From the NCBI RefSeq assembly GCF_021283545.2, contig NZ_CP128540.1, positions 1,833,501 to 1,897,500 on the forward strand: 64,000 nucleotides of DNA, in the 5' to 3' direction. The translations under genes and the position numbers were made by a program. This DNA comes from Pseudomonas alloputida (lineage in GTDB: Bacteria; Pseudomonadota; Gammaproteobacteria; Pseudomonadales; Pseudomonadaceae). Below are positions 28,676-35,823 of the stretch, in pieces. The notes beneath the pieces were generated by a model that was given only the letters and a program-made list of their open reading frames with translations, made no database searches and was not told the DNA's origin. Within the stretch, counting starts at the first letter, position 1, and every line of letters begins with the position of its first letter.

Positions 28676-29833
28676 ATGACTCCTGCGGAAGACGACGTGT
28701 TTACTGCCTTCTTGCGAGAGAAGGCAGCAGAAGCTCAGCGGGCTGTTAAGTACAAGCCTAATGAGTTTTTAAAGATGCTTGGCTCAATCGGTGGTTATAA
28801 GACAGCCGTATCACTGCTCACTAAGCCTAAGGTCTCCGATGGATTTACCAGGCTCTATCTGGAGCGTAGGCTGGATCTGACCGTTGAGGCAGTGATTCTA
28901 GAGAGTCGATGGGCAAGGTACTTTGACGAACACTTGATCTCATCTGCTGAAGAACGGCTTATCAAGGTTGGCTACACGGTCGTGCGGCCGGAGTTGAGTG
29001 CAGATGCTTTCTCAGGGGTAATGGATGAAACTTTAGATGTTGAGGTTTCGACTAAATCCTGTCTTGGTTCTGGTGTCAAGAGTTTGTCATTTAATGTTGG
29101 GCAAGAATACACCAGGGCGGGAGTATTTGCTTTGCTCGGCATTCCACGCCCCAATGGTGGTAAATGGTACACCGGGCATTTTGATCATGCCGGCAACCAC
29201 TTCTTGTTTTGCAATATAGGTGGTGCGGGTAGAACTGGTCACGATTATAATAATCACTTCATTGACGGTCGATTGGTTTGGTATGCTAGATCTGACGCTA
29301 AGTTGAGACATTCGCTTGTTTCCGAGCTGGTTAGTCAAGAAGGGATTGTCTTTGTCTTCTATCGTCTGGGTGATAGAGATCCATTTATGTTTGCTGGAGT
29401 CGCAACGCCATTTCAAGTGACGGACGCTACTGATGAGAGTCCTTTAAATGTGGTGTGGGATTTTAGCTCTCGGGATTTGCAGGATACGGAAGAGAATCCG
29501 GCCTCTATCACCGTCGTTGAAGGTGCTGCTTCAATGAAGTTGGTTAAGGTGTATGAGCGGGATCGTGGAGCTCGATTGCAATGTGTAAAGCGTTGGGGGC
29601 GGAAGTGCTTTGTTTGTAGCTTCGAGTTCGAGAAGGTTTATGGGGAGCTAGGCAAAGGGTTTATACATGTTCATCACCTTAAGCCTTTATCGGAACAAGG
29701 TGGGGAGTATAATTTGGACCCAGAGCAGGATCTGCGTCCGGTTTGCCCTAATTGTCACGCGATGCTTCATCGCTCAGTACCAGCGCTTACAATCGAAGAG
29801 CTTCAGCGTCAGATGTATCTGGCTTCTTTATAG
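28676..29833 (+). CDS. Two-domain HNH endonuclease with PUA/DUF3427-like reader, candidate type IV restriction enzyme
   Basis: A 385-residue protein in three parts. Residues 1-100 are a helical N-terminal domain (TAFLREKAAEAQRAVKYKPN). Residues about 144-245 resemble the DUF3427/PUA-like fold linked with modified-base recognition (EYTRAGVFALLGIPRPNGG, FLFCNIGGAGRTGHDYNNHF, FMFAGVATP). Residues about 300-370 are an HNH nuclease with Cys311-x2-Cys314, HVHHLKPLSE (331-340), Cys357-x2-Cys360-His361 and a last His365. The reader-plus-HNH layout is that of McrA-like modification-dependent nucleases. The ATG starting MTPAEDDV was preferred; 30 upstream in-frame codons show no homology. Specificity is unknown and the reader assignment is by eye. 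Confidence 0.68.
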   Translation: MTPAEDDVFTAFLREKAAEAQRAVKYKPNEFLKMLGSIGGYKTAVSLLTKPKVSDGFTRLYLERRLDLTVEAVILESRWARYFDEHLISSAEERLIKVGYTVVRPELSADAFSGVMDETLDVEVSTKSCLGSGVKSLSFNVGQEYTRAGVFALLGIPRPNGGKWYTGHFDHAGNHFLFCNIGGAGRTGHDYNNHFIDGRLVWYARSDAKLRHSLVSELVSQEGIVFVFYRLGDRDPFMFAGVATPFQVTDATDESPLNVVWDFSSRDLQDTEENPASITVVEGAASMKLVKVYERDRGARLQCVKRWGRKCFVCSFEFEKVYGELGKGFIHVHHLKPLSEQGGEYNLDPEQDLRPVCPNCHAMLHRSVPALTIEELQRQMYLASL

Positions 29834-30244
29834 TGTAATGCGTCATCTGGTGGCGGAGCTAAGAACCTTGGCTATTCGCTGTCGTCGCTAGTTTCAGTAT
29901 ATGGCAGATGCGGTCGTTAGCTAGGGCGCAGCTGCTCTATTGCTGAAGCTATTGCTTCCGAGGTAGAGTTCAGCGGTTCTAGCGCCGCCATCACGTTATG
30001 GTAGGCGTTCACGCTGGCTCGCTGTCGTAAAAGATACGGACTTCCTCGTTGAGTGCCTTTAACGCAGTCTGGTTCATCAGTAGTACTGGCGCGGTTCACT
30101 GAATGCTAGCTTCTCGCCACGGCCGCCCCTCTCTTGATTTTCAAAATTGACCTCTGCCCTTTGCAAATGACGCCCGCTATTCCAGGGTCGTAATATGCAG
30201 CGGGGCCGTGGGGAGTGGTGCTTAAAATCCAGCGACTGAGGGGC
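29834..30244. other. Intergenic region before the Tn402-like module
   Basis: About 410 bases without a supported gene. A 60-codon minus-strand frame (29917-30099) has neither a ribosome site nor recognisable homology. The last stretch abuts the inverted repeat of the module. Confidence 0.5.
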
Positions 30245-30269
30245 TGTCATTTTCAGAAGACGACTGCAC
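30245..30269 (+). repeat. Left 25-bp inverted repeat, Tn402/Tn5053-type end
   Basis: TGTCATTTTCAGAAGACGAC followed by TGCAC: the terminal sequence of Tn402/Tn5053-family transposons. A second 18-bp repeat of the inner motif (ATCAGGAGTCGGCTGCAC) follows at 30275, matching the repeated transposase sites of that family. Confidence 0.8.
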
Positions 30270-30275
30270 GGAATA

Positions 30276-30842
30276 TCAGGAGTCGGCTGCACTGGTGGAT
30301 TGCAGCGCGGTGTACAGGGCCGTCTTGCTCACCTTGAGCCGTGTAGCGGCCTCTCGGACATTAAGCCCGTTGGCGATGTGCTCCCGCGCTCGCTGCAACT
30401 TGTCGGCGGTGACAACCGGCTTTCGCCCGCCCTTCCTCCCACGAGCGGCGGCGGCAGTCAACCCGGCCTTGGTGCGCTCGCGGATCAAGTCGCGCTCGAA
30501 CTGGCCCAGCGCGCCGAACACGTGGAAGATGAGCCGCCCGCCTGGCGTGGTGGTGTCGATGGCTTCCGTCAGAGAACGGAAGCCGACGCCTCGCGCTTCC
30601 AGCGCGCCTATCGTTTCGATTAGGTGCGGCATAGAGCGCCCGAGCCGATCCAGCCGCCAGACGGCCAGCACGTCGCCGTCGCGCAGGTAGGCCAGCGCAT
30701 CAGCCAAGCCGGGGCGGTCGGCCTTGGCCCCGGAAGCCGTGTCCTCGAAAACGCGCTCGCAGCCTGCCTTGCGTAGCGCATCCGTCTGCAAGGCGGTGTC
30801 CTGTTCCGCCGTCGATACCCGCGCATAGCCGATCAGTGCCAT
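30276..30842 (-). CDS. Serine recombinase (resolvase), TniR/TnpR type
   Basis: A 188-residue small serine recombinase that resolves transposon cointegrates. The N-terminal catalytic domain has the nucleophile Ser in MALIGYARVSTAEQD, the conserved LAVWRLDRLGRS, and FGALGQFERDLIRERTKAGL with the E-helix. The C-terminus has a helix-turn-helix (LNVREAATRLKVSKTALYTAL). Start ATG follows GAGAGG; an upstream extension is non-homologous. The stop lies seven bases inside the Tn402-type end, and the res-like sites lie just upstream, facing the toxin-antitoxin genes. Confidence 0.9.
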   Translation of the reverse strand: MALIGYARVSTAEQDTALQTDALRKAGCERVFEDTASGAKADRPGLADALAYLRDGDVLAVWRLDRLGRSMPHLIETIGALEARGVGFRSLTEAIDTTTPGGRLIFHVFGALGQFERDLIRERTKAGLTAAAARGRKGGRKPVVTADKLQRAREHIANGLNVREAATRLKVSKTALYTALQSTSAADS

Positions 30843-30879
30843 TTGCCGCCTCTCTTGTCCGTCATTCCGTCCGCCTATC

Positions 30880-30962
30880 TTAATGTCCGACAACCCGTTG
30901 TGCAATAACTTTGCTGGACAGTGTCCGGCATGGCCGACTAATGATCGTTTGACGGACATTGA
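30880..30962. promoter_or_regulatory. res-like recombination region
   Basis: Repeated TGTCCG/CGGACA half-sites between the resolvase and antitoxin genes: TGTCCGACA near 30882, TGGACAGTGTCCGG near 30913, GACGGACATTGACGG near 30951. This spacing pattern is usual for resolvase sub-sites. Confidence 0.6.
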
Positions 30963-31023
30963 CGGTAAGGCATTTTTGCATTACTATGTGAAGCATCAAC
31001 CTTGATTGCGAGGGCAAACCACC

Positions 31024-31275
31024 ATGACCACATTGACCGTTACCGCACGGGGACAAGTGACGTTTCGGAAGGACGTACTGCAACACCTCGGCATCAGGCC
31101 AGGCGACAAGATCGAGCTGGACTTGTTGCCAGACGGTCGGGGCGTGCTCAAGGCGGCACGGCCCGCAGGGACGATAGCCAGCTTTGTCGGCCTGCTCGCG
31201 GGCAAGACGCAGAAGGTTGCCACCATCGAAGAAATCAACGAGGCGGCGGCGCAAGGCTGGGCAGGTAAGCAATGA
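31024..31275 (+). CDS. vapB: AbrB/MazE-family antitoxin (VapB type)
   Basis: An 83-residue antitoxin with an N-terminal swapped-hairpin AbrB domain (TLTVTARGQVTFRKDVLQHL, then GIRPGDKIELDLL), which binds its own promoter, and a C-terminal tail that would wrap the toxin (TIEEINEAAAQGWAG). The stop overlaps the toxin start as ATGA. It lies within the Tn402-bounded module, downstream of the res-like region, and probably stabilises the element in its host. Confidence 0.85.
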   Translation: MTTLTVTARGQVTFRKDVLQHLGIRPGDKIELDLLPDGRGVLKAARPAGTIASFVGLLAGKTQKVATIEEINEAAAQGWAGKQ

Positions 31276-31667
31276 AGGTCGCAGTCGATACCAACGTCCT
31301 TGTGCGTGCGGTTGTGCGTGACGATCCCGCACAAGCGGACGTTGCCGCCGCAGTCTTGACCGACGCCGAGTTGATCGCGGTCGCGCTGCCGTGCCTATGC
31401 GAATTTGTTTGGGTGCTGCTGCGTGTCTACGGCTTCCAGCAAGCCGACGCGGCCAGCGCGATCCGGGCACTACTGGCCGCCGCGAATGTGGAAGTGAACC
31501 GGCCTGCCGTGGAGGCTGGCTTGCTGGTGCTCGACGCGGGCGGAGACTTTGCCGATGGCGTCATTGCCTACGAAGGCAACTGGCTTGGCGGGGAAACCTT
31601 CGTTTCCTTCGATAAGAAGGCGGTGGCACTTCTCACGGCGCAAGGGCAATCAACGCGCCTTTTGTGA
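31272..31667 (+). CDS. vapC: PIN-domain toxin (VapC type)
   Basis: A 131-residue PIN-domain ribonuclease. The four acidic active-site positions are visible: Asp in VAVDTNVLVRAVV (residue 6), Glu44 in PCLCEFVWVL, Asp93/Asp97-region in AGGDFADGVIA, and Asp115 in FVSFDKKA. VapC toxins cut tRNA or rRNA loops when the antitoxin is lost. It overlaps the antitoxin gene by four bases and the next gene by four, so three genes form one operon. Confidence 0.88.
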   Translation: MKVAVDTNVLVRAVVRDDPAQADVAAAVLTDAELIAVALPCLCEFVWVLLRVYGFQQADAASAIRALLAAANVEVNRPAVEAGLLVLDAGGDFADGVIAYEGNWLGGETFVSFDKKAVALLTAQGQSTRLL

Positions 31668-32215
31668 CGGACATGAGCATGAACGAATTCCGCCGACTGG
31701 CCGCGAAGATCGACCAACACATGCAGCAGCTTGCCGCCCAGGGTGTCAGCGAGGCCCATGCCATCATCAATCGCATGATGGGGTACGGGCCTGACCTGCA
31801 CAGGATTTGGGTCGGCACATCCGATCAGCAGCTCATGGCGCTGTCCCGCGAGTTCCCAGGGTTCTACCGCTACGCCCGCATCATGGAAGAGGCATCCGAA
31901 GCCGAGCGCCGCAAGGCTTCGCGGCCCTATGACGGCATGGCCGAGTTCTCCGAACAGCACAAGCAAATGGGCGCGCAACTGCTGACCACGGCGGCCACGC
32001 TTGAGCGTGGCTACCAGGCGTTTCGTGCGAGCGGCAGTCTCCAAGACTTCCGGCCTCAGCTCGACGAGCTGGGCCGCCTGCATCGGCAATGGCTGTCCGA
32101 CCTGGAAGCCTTCAAAGACTCGCTGCGCACGCAGGGCGCAGAACCCAAGGTGCTGGAATACGTGAACGAGGCTTTCGGCCGCCTGGCCGAGCGCATCAAG
32201 CAGCTTGCCGGTTGA
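31664..32215 (+). CDS. Unknown 183-residue protein coupled to vapBC
   Basis: Not recognised. The protein is soluble and largely helical, with GYGPDLHRIWVGTSDQQLMA near residue 45 and a heptad-like second half (LRTQGAEPKVLEYVNEAFGR). The GTG start overlaps the vapC stop (GTGA), matching the coupling used between vapB and vapC; ATG codons three and five codons later are alternatives. Its place inside the Tn402-type ends suggests it travels with the toxin-antitoxin pair. Confidence 0.6.
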   Translation: MTDMSMNEFRRLAAKIDQHMQQLAAQGVSEAHAIINRMMGYGPDLHRIWVGTSDQQLMALSREFPGFYRYARIMEEASEAERRKASRPYDGMAEFSEQHKQMGAQLLTTAATLERGYQAFRASGSLQDFRPQLDELGRLHRQWLSDLEAFKDSLRTQGAEPKVLEYVNEAFGRLAERIKQLAG

Positions 32216-32296
32216 TCGCCGGAATTTTCGGCGGTTCCGGCTTTGTCGCGCCGTGCACAAGAGTTCTGAGCAATTCCGATCTCTCGCGGCGCTTCG

Positions 32297-32338
32297 TGCA
32301 TAGAACTTCTGACCGTTCCCGGTCAGAAGTTCTATGCA
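32297..32338. repeat. Perfect 18-bp inverted repeat
   Basis: TGCATAGAACTTCTGACC, six-base loop GTTCCC, then the exact complement. A weaker relative (AGTTCTGAGCAATTCCGATC) lies at about 32261. There is no T-run, so it is not a classical terminator; it lies between the last module gene and the right Tn402-type end. Confidence 0.8.
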
Positions 32339-32364
32339 CACACGGCGGCCAGCCCAGTGAACTG

Positions 32365-32389
32365 GTGCAGTCGCCTTCTGAAAACGACA
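32365..32389 (-). repeat. Right 25-bp inverted repeat, Tn402/Tn5053-type end
   Basis: On the minus strand TGTCGTTTTCAGAAGGCGAC then TGCAC, two mismatches to the left end. The continuation CAGTTCACTGGG also resembles the inner part of Tn402-type ends. Confidence 0.8.
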
Positions 32390-32547
32390 ACCAGCTGTGG
32401 TCGGTTAGGTAGAGGCCAATGAATACATGGCGGGAGTGAGCCTGTACGACGGTTGAGACTCTTTCCGACTAGAGGTGCTATGAGTGATCTTGATGGTTAG
32501 TCACTTCAGGACTAATACTTGGGTGTCTGCCAGGGGAGGCATCAGAG

Positions 32548-32784
32548 ATGCAACCGAGATTTGTTCTTGTCCCGGCTGTTCCTGTCGAAAGTAATTCATT
32601 CCGTGTAGGTACGAGGTTCTACGCTGAGACGGTTTCAGCGGGCTTTGATATCTATGACAACCAAGAGAAGGTGAGGCTCAAGCACCAGTTCCCTACTAGG
32701 CAAGAAGGGGTTGAAGCCTGTGCCAAGATGAATGCAGACGCTCGTAGTCCTAATGAGCGATTTCCGGTACTGAGAGCTGAGTAG
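32548..32784 (+). CDS. Small hypothetical protein
   Basis: A 78-residue protein with no recognised family. It has alternating hydrophobic strands (FVLVPAVPVESNSFRVG, YAETVSAGFDIYDNQEKVRL) and a final helix (GVEACAKMNADARS). A good GGGGAGG ribosome site precedes the ATG. It stands alone just outside the right Tn402-type end and is within the ffs element. Confidence 0.5.
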   Translation: MQPRFVLVPAVPVESNSFRVGTRFYAETVSAGFDIYDNQEKVRLKHQFPTRQEGVEACAKMNADARSPNERFPVLRAE

Positions 32785-32797
32785 TTGAACCCGAAGC

Positions 32798-33067
32798 CTA
32801 TAGACCTGTTGGCGGGCTCGCCCCGTCACCATCATTGGCTGGCTGGAACCTCCTACCTGAGATCTCCGTGAGAGCCCCGATTGCTGGTTCGATCTCGTAG
32901 CTGGAGTCCAGAAGCCTCTTGGATAGCTGCATTACCCGTAAAGCCTGATCAGGGTGCCCGGTCTCCGTAAGCAGCAGCGCCAGGGCATGAAGGGCCTCGC
33001 ACATGGCCATTTGATTACCCCAGAGGCGTGTTACCACTGTGGTGATGCACACTTCTTGTTCCGACAT
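32798..33067 (-). CDS. Small hypothetical helical protein
   Basis: An 89-residue protein, unrecognised, predicted all-helical (NQMAMCEALHALALLLTETG, PDQALRVMQLSKRLLDSSYE), the shape of a single TPR-like pair. A strong GGGAGG site lies seven bases upstream of the ATG. It converges with the preceding small gene. Confidence 0.5.
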   Translation of the reverse strand: MSEQEVCITTVVTRLWGNQMAMCEALHALALLLTETGHPDQALRVMQLSKRLLDSSYEIEPAIGALTEISGRRFQPANDGDGASPPTGL

Positions 33068-33358
33068 GACGTTTGCCTCCCTGCTCTCCGATCACTACCG
33101 CAGCTCAGTAGCGCTGCTGGCTGCATAAATAGTGCCCCTAGGGTTCTTCGCCGGGTGAGTGGAATGCTGAGCTGCCTCTAATTCCATGCCAATCATAAGG
33201 TTAATGCTTCAGAAGGCCCTTTTGCTTGACTCCGCTCGTATCAATCCCAGCATTCATAGGGGGTAGAGGTAAGGCTAGCTGTCAGAGACGCACGCATAGG
33301 GCTAGTTGGCGATTAGCAACCTATTAGATAAAGCGTTGGCGTGTAGTGGCTTGGGGGC

Positions 33359-33589
33359 TCACATGCCTTCGAAGAGAGCAGAGATGCTGACGCCCAGGGC
33401 ATCGGCCAGCACCTTGATCGCGTTAATGGAGGGGTTTGCGCCCCCTGTCTCGATGCGAGACATATACGTCCTGGCGAAGCCACACCGATCAGCAAATGCT
33501 TCCTGACTCATGCCCATAGACACACGCAGCTCCCTGACTCGGGTGCCGAACTGGTGCTGAAGCGCTGGAGACGGAGGGGGTGCAGGCAT
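33359..33589 (-). CDS. XRE-family HTH repressor
   Basis: A 76-residue Cro/CI-like DNA-binding protein consisting of one helix-turn-helix domain: FGTRVRELRVSMGMSQEAFA, RCGFARTYMSRIETGGANPS, INAIKVLADALGVSISALF. Such single-domain regulators often control integrase or toxin genes of islands, or phage lysogeny. Two direct CTAATCG repeats lie just upstream of its start. The next plus-strand gene is 280 bases away and may be its target. Confidence 0.8.
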   Translation of the reverse strand: MPAPPPSPALQHQFGTRVRELRVSMGMSQEAFADRCGFARTYMSRIETGGANPSINAIKVLADALGVSISALFEGM

Positions 33590-33613
33590 TCCCCAATGGT
33601 CCAGAGATGTGAT

Positions 33614-33635
33614 CTAATCGGACACACACTAATCG
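33614..33635. promoter_or_regulatory. Direct repeats CTAATCG, candidate operator of the XRE regulator
   Basis: CTAATCG at 33614 and 33629, 15 bases apart, just upstream of the regulator start. Confidence 0.35.
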
Positions 33636-33786
33636 TGACATCGAGATGCTGATCGACCTCAGCCTCTGAGGATTGGTGTCAAGGGTGAAGGCTAGACCTA
33701 TGTCTCTCTGCCAAGGTAGGCACGAGCTGGCTTGGTTGTTAGCTTTGCCCTGTAGCTCGCGTGAGGCGTGAGCTGTAAGTCCCCTG

Positions 33787-33830
33787 GTAAGTCAATCAGT
33801 AAGAAACCCAGTAAGACCGTAAGACGTAAG
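33787..33830. repeat. Five GTAAG iteron-like repeats
   Basis: GTAAG at 33787, 33799, 33811, 33819 and 33826; the first three are exactly 12 bases apart. They lie just upstream of the winged-helix gene. Confidence 0.6.
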
Positions 33831-33867
33831 GCCACAGACCAAACCTACCTCTCACTGGAGAATACTG

Positions 33868-34215
33868 ATGAGTGACCAACACGTTCCAACCCGCGCCGCC
33901 TCTGATGGTGATCAGGACAAGCTGTATGTTAACCAAACCACTTTTGCGGAACTGGGCAACCTAAGCCTAGTAAATCCTCAAAATGTGTCGGTCATGCTGA
34001 CTCTGATGTCTGTTGTTGGCAGTAATGGCATTGTACAGATCCCACAGGCAGCACTGGCAGACCATTGTAAGATCACGTTAAAGGAACTCGGGAAAGCAAT
34101 TGCTGACCTTACTGCGTTAGGAGCGATTAGCTCTGTAGAGCTTAGCCCTGAGCGAGGTGGTTTGTTCACTTGTGTGGTAAGCCCGGAGCTCGTAACGACA
34201 GAGAAGCCTGAGTAA
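33868..34215 (+). CDS. Small winged-helix DNA-binding protein
   Basis: A 115-residue protein whose residues 25-110 look like a winged helix: SVMLTLMSVVGSNGIVQIPQ, AALADHCKITLKELGKAIAD, LTALGAISSVELSPERGGLF, resembling RepL-type or MarR-like folds. A GGAG site precedes the ATG. Iteron-like GTAAG repeats lie immediately upstream, so a self-regulator or replication initiator role is possible. Inference only; sequence identity with known initiators could not be tested. Confidence 0.55.
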   Translation: MSDQHVPTRAASDGDQDKLYVNQTTFAELGNLSLVNPQNVSVMLTLMSVVGSNGIVQIPQAALADHCKITLKELGKAIADLTALGAISSVELSPERGGLFTCVVSPELVTTEKPE

Positions 34216-34456
34216 TACGTGTAAACTCTGGTCATCTTATGTTGGTCTGTCTTGGCTGTTCTTCATGTTGAAGCATGGCAGCCAGGGCAGATCATACCAA
34301 CTCCATCGGCTGGTTACCTGGCTGATTATCGTCAGTACCCTCTGCCCAGCTTCAGACCAAATTCTGTTTAAGCAAGGGTAGGGCGGATGCGTAGCAGAGA
34401 TATACATCTATGCCCACTCGGGCAGTGAACACTTTCAGAACCTAAAGGATATTGTT

Positions 34457-35113
34457 ATGGCAAGGACCTTCCGCAACCCTGCGAATGGACACGTTGAAGA
34501 AGTGAGCGGGGAAGCTGCTGGACTGGTAATACTGCTTGGTCCCATCTACCTTGCATTTAAGGGCCTCTGGGGGCACTTCTTCCTATGGCTGCTTGTGGTG
34601 GGAGGCTTCTCGTTAGCAACTGGAGGGTATGGAATTGTCTTTGCTCTACCTATCGCAACCATCGCTTATGCAGCAACCATAAACAAGATGATTGTAAACT
34701 CCTACCTCCGCAGGGGTTGGCAAGAAGTACACGTAGAAGCAGATCAGACTACAGGCCAGGCAGTTGTAACTATCAGCGGCCAGAGAGACTGCCCCTATTG
34801 TGCGGAGCTGATCAAGGCCCAAGCCAAGAAGTGTAAGCATTGTGGTTCAGAGGTAGAGCCTCTGGCTCAAGGGGATTCAAATACTGTTAGTAAAGAGCAA
34901 TGGTTTGTAACCTTGCCCTTCGCTTCTAATAAGGAGTGCAGAGAGATAACTGATAAGGTTCGAAGCAGTGGTTATGAAGTGCCATCAGAGACTTCTAAGT
35001 ATATCCGGGTAGGCCCTTATACTACTGAAGCCCTGGCTTCTAATGCTCTTCACTCGCTTGCAGGTGATCTTGGCCTTCAAGGTGGCGCCTTAGAGAGTGC
35101 TTCAGCTCTGTAG
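34457..35113 (+). CDS. Membrane protein with zinc ribbon and SPOR-like domain
   Basis: A 218-residue protein with an unusual layout: two membrane helices at about 20-40 and 45-70 (LVILLGPIYLAFKGLWGHFF, FFLWLLVVGGFSLATGGYGI), a zinc ribbon at about 113-132 (CPYCAELIKAQAKKCKHCGS), and a C-terminal SPOR-like fold (EQWFVTLPFASNKECREITD, KVRSSGYEVPSE, IRVGPYTTEALA) at 148-210. SPOR domains bind septal peptidoglycan when periplasmic; here the zinc ribbon sits next to it, so topology is unclear. Function unknown. A hairpin follows the stop by about 12 bases. Confidence 0.6.
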   Translation: MARTFRNPANGHVEEVSGEAAGLVILLGPIYLAFKGLWGHFFLWLLVVGGFSLATGGYGIVFALPIATIAYAATINKMIVNSYLRRGWQEVHVEADQTTGQAVVTISGQRDCPYCAELIKAQAKKCKHCGSEVEPLAQGDSNTVSKEQWFVTLPFASNKECREITDKVRSSGYEVPSETSKYIRVGPYTTEALASNALHSLAGDLGLQGGALESASAL

Positions 35114-35823
35114 TTTGCTAGGGAGTGGGGCAGAGCACAAGCCCCACAAAGCTATATGGGATTACTGCTGCTTTATATGTAGTGACGTAGCCGTCACGGC
35201 GGATTACTTTGAGTGAAAGCCAGAAGAAGAGCAGGGTGGTGCTGCTCCACTCCACCCCTGATTGAAGAGTTAACCTGCGCCTGTAGGCTTGGTTCCTTTA
35301 GTGGGCAGGGGAGCAACAGCCCAATATACCTTTGGTTCAGCTCTCTCATTAACCTGTGACGCACCGTCACGTGCTAATACACCTATGCCGCTGGGCATAA
35401 TTAGGATCAAGAGCTAAAGCGAAGAGGGGCAGCACAGCCCCTTCCTCTCCTTCTGGTGATAGAGTTGATATCTCGCCTCACGGCATGTTTGTAGCTGGGG
35501 GCAGGGCGGAAAGCCCCCGGAGCTTTTGATCTTAACCTTGCAGATATACGGTGACGGCCCGTCACGCAGTAATAACTTTTAAAGGAGTAGAGCAAGATCA
35601 AGAGCAAGGGGCTTGCTTGCCCCCCTTCTCTGCTGCATAGAGGTGTTAATCGTGCTTCAGGCACGGTCTGTCCTGCCATGGCGTAGACGCCATGATGTAA
35701 TTTATTAATGGTCAAATTCTGTCGTGTCTGGAATTGCCGTGTCATATAGTATGGTAGGCGCGGTTTACGACTTCCAGACAAATAGGAATGGATCTCGACT
35801 CTAGAAGCTTCGGGTTGGAGAAA
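35114..35823. other. Palindrome array between two convergent genes
   Basis: A 710-base region without a gene. It has three GTGACG-N3/4-CGTCAC palindromes at 35182, 35356 and 35551 (174 and 195 bases apart), each followed within about 45-65 bases by a purine-rich tract and a second GC hairpin: GGTGG-type near 35240, GGGGC-AGCACA-GCCCC near 35425, GGGGC-TTGCTT-GCCCC near 35610. A fourth such hairpin (GTGGGGC...GCCCCAC) lies at 35125. Units are degenerate, about 175-195 bases. Confidence 0.75.
35182..35565. repeat. Three GTGACG...CGTCAC palindromes
   Basis: Six-base arms conserved exactly in three copies (35182-35197, 35356-35370, 35551-35565) while the 3-4 centre bases vary (TAGC, CAC, GCC). 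This pattern suggests protein recognition or RNA hairpin pairing. Confidence 0.8.

Larger units (their letters stand above)
30245..32389. mobile_element. Tn402-end-bounded resolvase/toxin-antitoxin module
   Basis: 2.1 kb of higher GC than the surrounding island, framed by Tn402-type 25-bp ends differing at two positions. It has a serine recombinase with res-like site, a vapBC-type pair and one unknown gene, but no tniA, tniB or tniQ, so it cannot transpose alone. The 5 bases outside each end (GGGGC and ACCAG) do not match, so no target duplication is seen. Confidence 0.65.

Noticed and set aside
29917..30099. Small 60-codon minus-strand gene
   Set aside because: No ribosome site, no recognisable domain, coding potential not above background.
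30240..32394. Target-site duplication of the Tn402-type module
   Set aside because: Five bases outside the ends are GGGGC and ACCAG, not a duplication; recent simple transposition is not supported.
35125..35680. Possible CRISPR array
   Set aside because: Repeats are short palindromes spaced about 175-195 bases; spacers are long and related to each other, no cas genes nearby.
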